DNA of 64,000 nucleotides from Micromonospora fulviviridis (GTDB lineage Bacteria; Actinomycetota; Actinomycetes; Mycobacteriales; Micromonosporaceae), in assembly GCF_014648395.1 (NCBI RefSeq), contig NZ_BMRA01000004.1, positions 233,394 through 297,393 on the forward strand, given 5' to 3'. The position numbers and the translations under genes were made by a program. Every line of letters starts with the position of its first letter. Position 1 is the first letter of the stretch. Below the pieces are notes generated by a model. It saw nothing but the letters and a program-made list of their open reading frames with translations, made no database searches and was not told the origin of the DNA. Positions 56,270-64,000 of this stretch are shown piece after piece.

Positions 56270-57601
56270 TCACTCGCCCTCGTCGCGTTCGTGCGGTTCG
56301 TGCCAGCGGGCCCGATAGGCCGCCTCGTGCGCCTCGTGGCTGGTCCGCTCCTCGAAGACCAGTTTCCGCAACGCCCGCCGGCCCTCGTCGAAGACCACCA
56401 CCTCGGCCGCCACCATGCCGACGGTGATGGTGGTCATCAGCGCGAGCGCGGCCAGGGCGGGCACGTGCTGCGCGACCGGCATGGTCACCGCGAGCAGCAG
56501 CACGGTGCCGACCCGGGTCCAGCTCAGGGTGCGCAGGGTGCGGAACTGGAAGAGCATGTTGCCGCAGATGTAGCAGATGACCCCGCCGAAGAGCAGCGGC
56601 ACGCCGGGGCCGCCCGCCGACAGGTGCTGCGGCACGTGCGGGTCGGCGACCTGGTGCACGATCATCTCGGCGCCGAGCGCGAACAGGATGATGCCCGCGA
56701 TCATCGGCAGGAACAGGTACGCGTAGGCGTCCCGGGCCATGGCGACGCGGGGGCCGTCCTGGGCGGCGTGCAGGGCGATCCGGGCGGCGGGCCCGATCAT
56801 GTCGTAGTGCGCCCACCAGAGCGCCGCGGTGAAGAAGATGCCGAGCACGGCCGCCGCCACGGCCGGCCAGGTCGGCGGCTGGCCGAGCAGGTTGCTGCCG
56901 ACGCCGACGGAGATGACCGACTCGCCCAGCGCGATGATCAGGATGAGGTCGTACCGCTCGGTCCAGTGCTCGGCCGAGGCGACGCCCCAGCCCCAGGTTC
57001 CGGCGATGATGCCGGTGGTGTACTGGAGCAGTACGACGGTCGCCCAGAGCCCGTCGCGGACCGCCGCCGCCGAGAAGAGGTCGTCGATCTTCGGCGGGAT
57101 CAGGGCGGCGATGCCCAGCAGCAGGGTGCTGCCCACCACCTCCGGGGCGAACCGGAGGAGCTGCCGGCGCTCGTTGGGGCTGTCCCGCACGGCGTGCAGG
57201 TAGAGCAGCAGGTGCACCAGCCGGATGACGGTGTAGCTCACCGCCGCGACGATCGGCCCGGCCGCGTTGCCACGCGGGTCCCGGAACGCGTTCGGCAGGG
57301 ACAGGGCGAAGGTGAACAGCGCGGCCATGCCCACCGTCATGAGCACCGGGACGAAGCCCTCGCCGAGCCGGATCCGGGTGGCCACCACGCTGTGCACCAC
57401 CCACGACCACCAGAGCACGGCGAGGACCAGCAGCGCGTGCAGCAGCGCGCCGCCGCTGACCTGGAGCGCGGTGGCCCGGGTGATGATGAAGAACGAGAAG
57501 ACGAAGACCAGGTCGAAGAAGACCTCGAACCGGTCCACCCGGGCCCCGGGCGCCACCGGCACCGCCGGCCCGAGGCGTCTCCGCCTCCCGTTGCCGCCCA
57601 C
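56270..57601 (-). CDS. ltrA: Low temperature requirement A (LtrA) family membrane protein
   Basis: The 443-residue LtrA protein starts with DRFEVFFDLVFVFSFFIITR, the family motif, and has about 10-11 membrane segments. AEHWTERYDLILIIALGESV is the strongly conserved LtrA core. The C-terminus is cytosolic and charged (HEAHEAAYRARWHEPHERDE). Its function is not well understood. ATG 57601 is used. The 45-bp gap upstream leads to the TetR gene. Confidence 0.93.
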   Translation of the reverse strand: MGGNGRRRRLGPAVPVAPGARVDRFEVFFDLVFVFSFFIITRATALQVSGGALLHALLVLAVLWWSWVVHSVVATRIRLGEGFVPVLMTVGMAALFTFALSLPNAFRDPRGNAAGPIVAAVSYTVIRLVHLLLYLHAVRDSPNERRQLLRFAPEVVGSTLLLGIAALIPPKIDDLFSAAAVRDGLWATVVLLQYTTGIIAGTWGWGVASAEHWTERYDLILIIALGESVISVGVGSNLLGQPPTWPAVAAAVLGIFFTAALWWAHYDMIGPAARIALHAAQDGPRVAMARDAYAYLFLPMIAGIILFALGAEMIVHQVADPHVPQHLSAGGPGVPLLFGGVICYICGNMLFQFRTLRTLSWTRVGTVLLLAVTMPVAQHVPALAALALMTTITVGMVAAEVVVFDEGRRALRKLVFEERTSHEAHEAAYRARWHEPHERDEGE

Positions 57602-57646
57602 CGACCGAGTCTGTCAGCGCCCGGTCGGCCGCGGGCCGGAATCGGG

Positions 57647-58213
57647 TCAGGCCGGGCGGTGGCGCAGGCCGTCCATCAACAGGTCGAGCAGGCGGCCGGC
57701 CTGCGCGCGCTGGTCGGGCTCGCCGGCCACCAGGGAGACGCCGCTCAGCCCGGCGAGCACGTCGGCGGCGGCCACGTCGGCGCGTACGGTGCCGGCGGCG
57801 ACGCCGGCCGCCAGCAGGTCGCCCAGCGCGGCGAGCAGCCGGTCCCGGCTGTGCGCGTACGGGTTGGCGCCGGAGGCGATGGCAAGCCGCAACGCGTCGG
57901 CCATGCCCCGCTTGGTGGCGAGGTAGTCGACGAACCGGTCCATCCAGGCCCGGACCGCCGCCTCGGCGGGCAGCGTCGCGAGCAGTTCCGGCACGGCGTC
58001 ACAGAGCTTGGCCAGCTCGTTGCGGTAGGCCGCCTCGATCAGCGCCTCGCGGGTGGGGAAGTGGCGGTAGAGGGTGCCGATGCCGACCCCGGCCTCCTTG
58101 GCGATGCGGTCCAGCGTTACCTCCGCGCCGGCCTGGGAAAACGTGCGTACCGCAGCGTCCAGCAGTCGTTGCCGGTTGCGCAGCGCATCGGCGCGCAGCG
58201 GTCGGTCGGGCAC
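57647..58213 (-). CDS. TetR-family transcriptional regulator
   Basis: The 188-residue repressor has an HTH RTFSQAGAEVTLDRIAKEAGVG and RHFPTREALIEAAYRNEL at residues 24-65. The C-terminal ligand domain is alpha-helical (WMDRFVDYLATKRGMADALR). It is divergent from the SDR gene, with two identical palindromes in the 149-bp spacer, so it likely represses both itself and the SDR. The ligand is unknown, perhaps the SDR substrate. Confidence 0.93.
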   Translation of the reverse strand: MPDRPLRADALRNRQRLLDAAVRTFSQAGAEVTLDRIAKEAGVGIGTLYRHFPTREALIEAAYRNELAKLCDAVPELLATLPAEAAVRAWMDRFVDYLATKRGMADALRLAIASGANPYAHSRDRLLAALGDLLAAGVAAGTVRADVAAADVLAGLSGVSLVAGEPDQRAQAGRLLDLLMDGLRHRPA

Positions 58214-58258
58214 GGCTCCTCCTCGGCTCGACCGGAGGGCACGTCCGGCCGGACTGGC

Positions 58259-58306
58259 AACCGGAGGATCCTCCGGTTAGGCTCGGTCGTAACGGAGGAT
58301 CCTCCG
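58259..58306. promoter_or_regulatory. Two palindromic TetR operators
   Basis: A 20-bp perfect palindrome, AACCGGAGGATCCTCCGGTT (58259-58278), and CGGAGGATCCTCCG (58293-58306) share the core GGAGGATCCTCC, with centres 31 bp apart, about three helical turns. They sit in the divergent TetR/SDR spacer, so one TetR dimer on each is expected. Confidence 0.8.
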
Positions 58307-58362
58307 CTTCTCATCGTAGCGGCCGGCCGACCGGTCCGCGCCGCCGCCGACAAGGATGGATC

Positions 58363-59307
58363 ATGACCACAAGTACACCCGTCAGCACCCCGTTCTCCCG
58401 CGAGACCACCGCCCTGGAGGTGGTCCGCGACCTCGACCTGACCGGCCGGCGGGCCGTCGTCACCGGCGGCGCCTCCGGGATCGGCGTCGAGACCGCCCGC
58501 GCGCTCGCCGCCGCCGGGGCCGACGTCACCCTCGCGGTCCGCAACCCCGAGGCCGGGCAGCGCGCCGCCGCCGACATCACGGACACCACCGGCAACGACC
58601 GGATCCTGGTCGCCCCGCTCGACCTGGCCGACCTCGGCTCGGTGGCCGCCTTCGTCCGCACCTGGGACGGGCCGCTGCACATGCTGGTCAACAACGCCGG
58701 CATCATGGCCTCGCCCGAGATGCGCACCGAGCAGGGCTGGGAGATGCAGTTCGCGACCAACCACCTCGGGCACTTCGCCCTGGCCACCGGGCTGCGCCCG
58801 GCGCTGGCCGCGGCCGGGGGCGCGCGGATCGTCTCGGTCAGCTCGGCGGCCCACCTGCGCTCGCCGGTGGTGTTCTCCGACATCCACTTCCGGCAGCGGC
58901 CGTACGACCCGTGGGAGGCGTACGGGCAGTCCAAGACCGCGAACGTGCTCTTCGCGGTGGACGCCACCCGGCGCTGGGCCGACGACGGGATCTTCACCAA
59001 CGCGCTGATGCCGGGCGCGATCCGGACCAACCTCCAGCGCTACATCAGCGAGGAGGAACTGGACCGGATGCGTACGCAGAGCGGCGGCGGCGCGGCGTAC
59101 TGGAAGACGACCGAGCAGGGCGCGGCCACCTCGGTGCTGGTCGCCGCCTCGCCGCTGGTCGCGGGGGTTGGCGGCCGGTACTTCGAGGACTGCCAGGAGG
59201 CCGGGCCGAACCAGCCCGGCACCCGCACCGGCTACGCCCCGTACGCCCGGGACCCGGAGGCCGCCGAGCGGCTCTGGGAGGTCTCCGAGGAGCACCTGCG
59301 CGGCTGA
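58363..59307 (+). CDS. Short-chain dehydrogenase/reductase
   Basis: The 314-residue SDR has the cofactor motif TGGASGIG (residues 34-41), the NNAGIMAS loop, the catalytic Ser in IVSVSSAAHL, and YGQSK near residue 187 (Tyr-xxx-Lys). It resembles the light-dependent protochlorophyllide-reductase-like/retinol-type SDR group. It is controlled by the divergent TetR repressor. ATG 58363 is used; the upstream palindromes end 57 bp before it. Confidence 0.93.
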   Translation: MTTSTPVSTPFSRETTALEVVRDLDLTGRRAVVTGGASGIGVETARALAAAGADVTLAVRNPEAGQRAAADITDTTGNDRILVAPLDLADLGSVAAFVRTWDGPLHMLVNNAGIMASPEMRTEQGWEMQFATNHLGHFALATGLRPALAAAGGARIVSVSSAAHLRSPVVFSDIHFRQRPYDPWEAYGQSKTANVLFAVDATRRWADDGIFTNALMPGAIRTNLQRYISEEELDRMRTQSGGGAAYWKTTEQGAATSVLVAASPLVAGVGGRYFEDCQEAGPNQPGTRTGYAPYARDPEAAERLWEVSEEHLRG

Positions 59308-59319
59308 CCCGGAAACGAC

Positions 59320-59355
59320 GAGAGGGGCGCGCGGCATCCGCCGCGCGCCCCTCTC
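59320..59355. terminator. Bidirectional hairpin terminator
   Basis: The 14-bp arms AGAGGGGCGCGCGG / CCGCGCGCCCCTCT with a 6-nt loop, extended by G-C, lie between the convergent SDR and E2 genes. No U tract. Confidence 0.75.
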
Positions 59356-59366
59356 CCGTCAGGGGG

Positions 59367-61181
59367 TCAGAGCCCCAGTTCGGCCTCGAAGTTGCCGGCC
59401 TCCAGCCGCTCCTTCACCGCGACGAGGAAGCGGGCCGCGTCCGCGCCGTCGATCAGCCGGTGGTCGTACGACATGGCCAGGTAGACCATCGACCGGACCG
59501 CGACGACCTCGCCCAGCTCCGGGTCGTTGACCACGACCGGGCGCTTGACCACGGCACCGGTGCCGAGCATCGCCGACTGCGGCGACGGCACGATCGGGGT
59601 GTCGAAGAGCGCGCCCCGGCTGCCGGTGTTGGTCAGCGTGAAGGTCGCACCGGCGAGCTCGTCCGGGCTGATCTTGTTGGTCCGGGTGCGCTCGGCGAGG
59701 TCGGCGACCCGCTTGGCGATCCCGCCCAGGTTGAGGTCACCGGCGTTGTGGATGACCGGCACCAGCAGGCCCCGCTCGGTGTCCACGGCGATGCCGAGGT
59801 GCTCCGCGTCCGGGTAGGTGATCGTCCCGCCCTCAAGGTCCAGCTGGGCGTTGACGATCGGGTAGGACTGGAGCGCCTCGACGGCGGCGAGGGCGAAGAA
59901 CGGCAGGAAGGACAGCTTCACGCCGTGCCGCTGCTGGAAGGAGTCCTTGGCCTGGGCCCGCAGCTTGGCGATCCGGGTGACGTCCACCTCGATCACCGTG
60001 GTCAGCTGCGCCATCTCGTGCAGCGACTCGTGCATCCGGTTGGCGATGGCCTTGCGGATCCGGGGCAGCTTCTCGACGGTGCCCCGCTTGCTGCTCGGCT
60101 GCGGCTTCGCGGCCGGCTTGGCCGGGGCCGCCGCGGCGGCCGGAGCCGGCTGCGCGGCCGGCGCGGCCTGGGCGGCCTTCGCCTTCTCGGCCGCGTCCAG
60201 CACGTCCTGCTTGCGGATCCGCCCGCCGACGCCGGTGCCGTTGACCGAGGAGAGGTTCACGCCGTGCTCGGCGGCCAGCTTGCGGACCAGCGGGGTCACG
60301 TAGCCGGCGCCCTCCTCGCCACCGGCCTGGGCCGGGACGGTCGGCCGCTGCGGCGTGGTGGTCGGCGCGGCCGGCTGGGCGGCCTGCTCGACCTTGGCCG
60401 GCTGCGCGGCCTGCTCCGCCTCGGCGGCCGGCTCGTTGTAGGACACGCCCGGGGTCGGCTCCTCGACCGTGGGCTTCGGCTTCGGCTCCGGCTTCGGCTC
60501 CGGCTTCGGCTCGGGCTTCGCCTCGGCCTTGGGCTGGGGCTTCGGCTCCGGCTTCGCCGCCGGCGCGGCGCCGGCCGCGCCCACGATCGCCAGGACGCCG
60601 CCGACCTCGGCGGTCTCGTCCTCGGCGACCTTGATCTCCAGCACGGTGCCGGCGACCGGCGACGGGATCTCGGTGTCGACCTTGTCGGTGGAGACCTCCA
60701 GCAGCGGCTCGTCCACCTCGACGGTCTCGCCGACCTGCTTGAGCCAGCGGGTCACCGTGCCCTCGGTGACGCTCTCGCCCAGGGCCGGCATCGTGACCGG
60801 GGTGCCCTCGCCCGACGGCGCGGCGGCCGGGGCGGGCTCCTCGACGGCCGGCTGCTCCGCCTCGGCCTGCGGCTCGGCGGCGGCCTGCTCGGCCTGCTCC
60901 GCCGGGGCCTCCTGCTGCGGGGCGGCCCCGCCGGCCTCCTCGCCCTCACCGGCGATGACCGCCAGCTCGCTGCCGACCTCGGCGGTCTCGTCCTCGCCGA
61001 CCACGATCCGGCTCAGCACGCCCGCCGCGGGGGACGGGATCTCGGTGTCCACCTTGTCGGTGGACACCTCGAGCAGCGGCTCGTCGACCTCGACGGTGTC
61101 GCCCTCCTGCTTGAGCCAGCGCGTGACGGTGCCCTCGGTGACGCTCTCGCCGAGCCGGGGCATGGTGACCGATACCGGCAT
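59367..61181 (-). CDS. sucB: Dihydrolipoamide acyltransferase E2 (2-oxoglutarate/pyruvate dehydrogenase)
   Basis: The 604-residue E2 has two N-terminal lipoyl domains with lipoylated lysines K43 and K167 in [13 protein letters not shown] proline/glutamate/lysine-rich linker ([16 protein letters not shown]) follows, then a peripheral-subunit-binding domain ([20 protein letters not shown]) and a catalytic domain ending [20 protein letters not shown] with the active-site His and Asp. It transfers acyl groups to CoA. In actinobacteria the pyruvate and oxoglutarate complexes share such E2 proteins. It is upstream of nothing but downstream of lpd on the same strand. LipA and LipB supply its cofactor. 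Confidence 0.95.
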   Translation of the reverse strand: MPVSVTMPRLGESVTEGTVTRWLKQEGDTVEVDEPLLEVSTDKVDTEIPSPAAGVLSRIVVGEDETAEVGSELAVIAGEGEEAGGAAPQQEAPAEQAEQAAAEPQAEAEQPAVEEPAPAAAPSGEGTPVTMPALGESVTEGTVTRWLKQVGETVEVDEPLLEVSTDKVDTEIPSPVAGTVLEIKVAEDETAEVGGVLAIVGAAGAAPAAKPEPKPQPKAEAKPEPKPEPKPEPKPKPTVEEPTPGVSYNEPAAEAEQAAQPAKVEQAAQPAAPTTTPQRPTVPAQAGGEEGAGYVTPLVRKLAAEHGVNLSSVNGTGVGGRIRKQDVLDAAEKAKAAQAAPAAQPAPAAAAAPAKPAAKPQPSSKRGTVEKLPRIRKAIANRMHESLHEMAQLTTVIEVDVTRIAKLRAQAKDSFQQRHGVKLSFLPFFALAAVEALQSYPIVNAQLDLEGGTITYPDAEHLGIAVDTERGLLVPVIHNAGDLNLGGIAKRVADLAERTRTNKISPDELAGATFTLTNTGSRGALFDTPIVPSPQSAMLGTGAVVKRPVVVNDPELGEVVAVRSMVYLAMSYDHRLIDGADAARFLVAVKERLEAGNFEAELGL

Positions 61182-61247
61182 GTTCTCCAGACTCCTTCAT
61201 TCCCCTGGTGGGATCATCGCCCGTCGCCGGACGCCGCGGTTGTCGTG

Positions 61248-62639
61248 TCAGGCGTGCGCGTGCAGCGGCTTGCCGGCCAGGGCCAGGTGCGCCTCGCCCA
61301 GGGCCTCGTTCTGCGTCGGGTGGGCGTGCACGAGCTGCGCCACCTCGGCCGGGTACGCCTCCCAGTTGTAGATGAGCTGCGCCTCGCCGATCAGCTCGCC
61401 GACCCGGGCGCCGACCATGTGCACGCCGACCACCGGGCCGTCCTCGACCCGGACCAGCTTCACGTGGCCGGCGGTCTTGAGGATCTGGCTCTTGCCGTTG
61501 CCGCCCAGGTTGTAGTTGTAGGTCTTGATCTTGTCGGCGCCGTACTGCTCCTTGGCCTTCGCCTCGGTCAGGCCGACCGACGCCAGCTCCGGGTCGCAGT
61601 AGGTGACCCGCGGGATGCCGGCCTCGTCGATCACGGCCGGGTTCTTGCCGGCGATCTCCTCGGCGACGAAAATGCCCTGCTGGAAGCCACGGTGGGCGAG
61701 CTGGAGGCCGGGCACGATGTCGCCGACCGCGTAGACGTTCGGCACGCTGGTGCGCAGCCGCTCGTCGGTCAGCACGTAACCGCGGTCCATCTTGACGCCC
61801 TGCTCCTCGTAGCCGAGGTTGGCGGTGGTCGGGCCGCGGCCGACGGCGACGAGCAGCAGCTCCGCCTCGACCGTGTCGCCGCCCTGGATGGTCAGCTTGA
61901 CGCCGTTCTCGGTCTTCTCGACCTTCTCGAACGGCTTGCCGACCTTGAAGTTGATCTTCCGCTTGCGGAACGCCCGCTCCAGCGCCTTCGAGGACTCCTC
62001 GTCCTCGGCCGCGACCAGGCGGGGCAGCGCCTCGACGATGGTCACGTCCACGCCGAAGGACTTCCAGACGCTGGCGAACTCGACGCCGATCACACCGCCG
62101 CCCAGCACGATCGCCGAGGAGGGGACCCGGTCCAGGGTCAGCGCGTGGTCGCTCGTGATGATCCGCTCGCCGTCGATCTCCAGGCCGGGCAGGCTCTTCG
62201 CGTACGAGCCGGAGGCCAGGATGATGTTGCGGCCGGTGTAGCGCTTGCCGTCGACCTCGACGACGTTCTTCCCGACCAGCTTGCCGGCGCCCGCCACGAA
62301 GGTGATCTTCTTGGCGCCGCCCACCAGGCCCTGGAGGCCCTTGTAGAGGCGGGAGACGACGCCGTCCTTGTACGAGTTGACCGCCGCCATGTCGATGCCG
62401 ACCAGCTCGGCCTTGACGCCGAACTGCTCCGACTCGCGGGTCTGGTCGGCGATCTCGGCGGCGTGCAGGAGCGCCTTGGTCGGGATGCAGCCGTTGTGCA
62501 GGCAGGTGCCCCCGAGCTTGCCCTTCTCGATCAGGGCGACGGAGAGGTCCAGCTGGGCGGCACGCAGCGCCGCCGCGTAGCCGCCGCTACCACCTCCGAG
62601 GATGACGATGTCGAAGGTTGCGTCGTTCGGCTCGCTCAC
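61248..62639 (-). CDS. lpdA: Dihydrolipoyl dehydrogenase (E3)
   Basis: The 463-residue flavoprotein has FAD motif VILGGGSGGYAAALRAAQ, the redox disulfide C46/C51 in GGTCLHNGCIPTKALL, NAD domain SSAIVLGGGVIGVEFASVWK and the C-terminal His/Glu HAHPTQNEALGEAHL. It reoxidises dihydrolipoyl groups of the E2 encoded 66 bp downstream, transferring electrons to NAD. GTG 62639 is chosen because it gives the family N-terminus and TGGGAG is nearby. Together with sucB it forms an E3-E2 operon. Confidence 0.97.
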   Translation of the reverse strand: MSEPNDATFDIVILGGGSGGYAAALRAAQLDLSVALIEKGKLGGTCLHNGCIPTKALLHAAEIADQTRESEQFGVKAELVGIDMAAVNSYKDGVVSRLYKGLQGLVGGAKKITFVAGAGKLVGKNVVEVDGKRYTGRNIILASGSYAKSLPGLEIDGERIITSDHALTLDRVPSSAIVLGGGVIGVEFASVWKSFGVDVTIVEALPRLVAAEDEESSKALERAFRKRKINFKVGKPFEKVEKTENGVKLTIQGGDTVEAELLLVAVGRGPTTANLGYEEQGVKMDRGYVLTDERLRTSVPNVYAVGDIVPGLQLAHRGFQQGIFVAEEIAGKNPAVIDEAGIPRVTYCDPELASVGLTEAKAKEQYGADKIKTYNYNLGGNGKSQILKTAGHVKLVRVEDGPVVGVHMVGARVGELIGEAQLIYNWEAYPAEVAQLVHAHPTQNEALGEAHLALAGKPLHAHA

Positions 62640-62816
62640 GTCCAACTCCCAGGTCGCGTCGCTGCATCGGGGGTTACGGGGGAGTAACAGGCACACCCCA
62701 CCTCGGTCATCTTGTCACCACCGGGGACGGTGCGCGTAGTGAGGTGCCCAACGACACGTCGGTGGCACGTACGCTTGGCACCGTCTTCGATGACCGACGG
62801 GGGAGGAGTGGGTTCG

Positions 62817-63146
62817 GTGGGGCTGTTCCGACGACGCAAGCGGGTGGGCGCGGTGAGCCGCGACCGCGCCGCGGACCGCGCCGATCTGGATCACCTGGAG
62901 AGCTTCGTCCGCACCCGGCGGGGCGTCGAGGCGTACCTGGAACCCCGGACCACGGTCACCGAGACCACGGTCATGCTGATCGCCGACGACGGCGAGTGGA
63001 CCCGGCGGCGGGTCGGCGGTCCGGAGGAGGCCCGCCGGTTCGCGCACCGGCTCGCCATCCCGATCTACGACGTCCGGCTGATGGGCTACCCGCAGCGGAT
63101 GCGCGACTACAACGAGCGCCGCAAGCGCCGCCCCGAGCTGTTCTGA
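62817..63146 (+). CDS. Conserved small cytoplasmic protein (109 aa)
   Basis: The 109-residue product starts GLFRRRKRVGAVSRDRAADR and contains HLESFVRTRRGVEAYLEPRT, then TTVTETTVMLIADDGEWTRR and ARRFAHRLAIPIYDVRLMGYPQR in its second half. It is basic at the C-terminus (DYNERRKRRPELF). The protein is highly conserved in actinobacteria beside lpd/pepA in my recollection, but its role is unknown. GTG 62817 is chosen as GGAGGAG lies about 9 nt upstream. Confidence 0.85.
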   Translation: MGLFRRRKRVGAVSRDRAADRADLDHLESFVRTRRGVEAYLEPRTTVTETTVMLIADDGEWTRRRVGGPEEARRFAHRLAIPIYDVRLMGYPQRMRDYNERRKRRPELF

Positions 63147-63214
63147 TCCGGACACGCGGACGAGGCGCCCCCCCCCGGGTGAGGGGAGCGCCCCGTCGCG
63201 GCGCGGTGGACGCG

Positions 63215-64000
63215 TCAGCCGTTGGCGGCGACGTCGTCGACCAGGTGCAGCAGCGTACGCACAGGGACGCCGGTGCCGCCCTTGGTCCAGTAGCCGGTGG
63301 CCTCGCCCGAGTGGTAGCCGGGGCCGGCGATGTCGATGTGCGCCCAGGCCACGTCGTCGGTGACGAACTCCCGCAGGAAGACGCCGCCCTGGAGCATGTG
63401 GCCCGCCCGGTCCATGCCGGCGTTGACCTGCGAGATGTCGGCGACGTCGGAGTCCATGCCCTTGCGCACGTCGTCCGGCAGCGGCATCGGCCAGGCCGGC
63501 TCGCCGGTGGCGTCACCCGCGGCGCGGACCCGCTCGCACAGCTCCGGGGTGCCCATCACGCCGGCGATCTTCTTGCCCAGCGCGATCACCTGGCCGCCGG
63601 TCAGGGTGGAGGTCTCGAAGAGGTAGTCGGCGCCGTCCTCGCAGGCCCGGGCGATGGCGTCGGCCAGGATCATCCGGCCCTCGGCGTCGGTGTTGAGCAC
63701 CTCGACCCGCTTGCCGCTGTACATGGTGATCACGTCGCCCGGCCGGTAGCTGGTGCCCGACGGCATGTTCTCCGCCATCGGCAGGTAGCCGGTGACCGCG
63801 ACGGACGGCTTGAGCGCCGCGACCGCCAGCATGGCCGCGCCGACCGCGGCCGCGCCCGCCATGTCGGACTTCATCTCCCACATGCCCTGGGCCGGCTTGA
63901 TCGAGATGCCGCCGGTGTCGAAGGTGATGCCCTTGCCGACCAGCGCCACGCGCTTGCCGTTGCCGCCACCCTCCGGGGTGTAGGTCAGCTTGACCAGCCG
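63215..64000 (-). CDS. pepA: Leucyl aminopeptidase (M17), C-terminal part, cut by window end
   Basis: Only the last 261 residues are visible. They include [20 protein letters not shown] (metal-binding Lys and Asp), [24 protein letters not shown] (the M17 signature) and [21 protein letters not shown]17 enzymes remove N-terminal leucine and other residues using two metals, in hexamers. The active-site set is present in the visible part. The gene is convergent with the small 109-aa gene. A C9 run lies in the spacer at 63168-63176. Confidence 0.93.
   Translation of the reverse strand, partial: RLVKLTYTPEGGGNGKRVALVGKGITFDTGGISIKPAQGMWEMKSDMAGAAAVGAAMLAVAALKPSVAVTGYLPMAENMPSGTSYRPGDVITMYSGKRVEVLNTDAEGRMILADAIARACEDGADYLFETSTLTGGQVIALGKKIAGVMGTPELCERVRAAGDATGEPAWPMPLPDDVRKGMDSDVADISQVNAGMDRAGHMLQGGVFLREFVTDDVAWAHIDIAGPGYHSGEATGYWTKGGTGVPVRTLLHLVDDVAANG

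Noticed and set aside
58356-62687. A 1443-codon plus frame over the SDR, E2 and E3 genes
   Set aside because: It is antisense to E2/E3 and out of frame with the SDR. It lacks motifs.
63168-63176. Run of nine C bases as a possible frameshift site
   Set aside because: It is intergenic, between the 109-aa gene and pepA, so no reading frame is affected.

Overview
The window is very GC-rich, with near-saturated G/C at third codon positions and many GTG starts. It looks like chromosome from a filamentous actinomycete, most likely Micromonosporaceae (Micromonospora-like). Support for this comes from an F420-dependent reductase and an LLM oxidoreductase, a DUF664/DinB protein, MptB-type membrane glycosyltransferases, a lysine/alanine-rich histone-like protein, and gene order. 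From memory, the backbone panB - glnA2 - glnE - glnA1 - RDD - DUF4191 - lipA - lipB - TIGR01777 - sucB - pepA resembles the Mycobacterium tuberculosis Rv2213-Rv2225 neighbourhood, expanded by accessory genes.

Layout. 1-6.4 kb: a truncated winged-helix protein, a PadR/membrane-protein pair, small unknowns, a histone H1-like protein, an RNB ribonuclease, an F420:NADP reductase and a glyoxalase-like protein. 6.4-19 kb: cofactor and nitrogen genes (panB, glutamine-dependent nadE, glnA2, glnE), with regulators, a virginiamycin-B-lyase-like propeller and an LD-carboxypeptidase between them. 19-23.6 kb: a membrane protein divergent from two tandem MptB-like mannosyltransferase paralogues. 23.6-25.1 kb: an ArsR/SRPBCC pair and a GYD protein.

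25,135-35,275: a roughly 10.1-kb integrative prophage-like element bounded by 25-bp direct repeats of the 3' end of glnA1. It carries a tyrosine integrase, a DNA-binding protein, a divergent operator/promoter region, an excisionase-like protein, a RecA/RepA-type ATPase, several small ORFs, an HK97-type major capsid protein and a tail tape-measure protein. A three-gene cassette of unknown function sits at its left end. No terminase, portal, protease or lysis gene was seen, so it looks like a phage satellite or a phiRv1/phiRv2-like element. Its insertion separated glnA1 from a hairpin that was probably its native terminator.

35.2-45 kb: glnA1 with a GlnR-type box, RDD and DUF4191 proteins, a small protein, a large LuxR-family ATPase regulator preceded by 54-bp tandem repeats, a membrane glycosyltransferase carrying repeat insertions in its frame, and lipA. 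45-49 kb: a T-box leader with a GAC (Asp) specifier in front of an archaeal-type aspartyl-tRNA synthetase, then a lipB-VOC-nadE operon. 49-58 kb: a membrane protein, a secreted PHB-depolymerase-like esterase behind an 11-bp-pitch direct-repeat operator, and redox/stress proteins. 58-64 kb: a TetR/SDR divergent pair with two palindromic operators, then 2-oxoglutarate/pyruvate dehydrogenase E2 and E3 genes and a leucyl aminopeptidase cut by the window end.

Functional threads are nitrogen control (GlnA1, GlnA2, GlnE, GlnR-like boxes), lipoate supply and use (LipB, LipA, E2, E3) and NAD synthesis (two NAD synthetases). I saw no rRNA, tRNA or CRISPR array.
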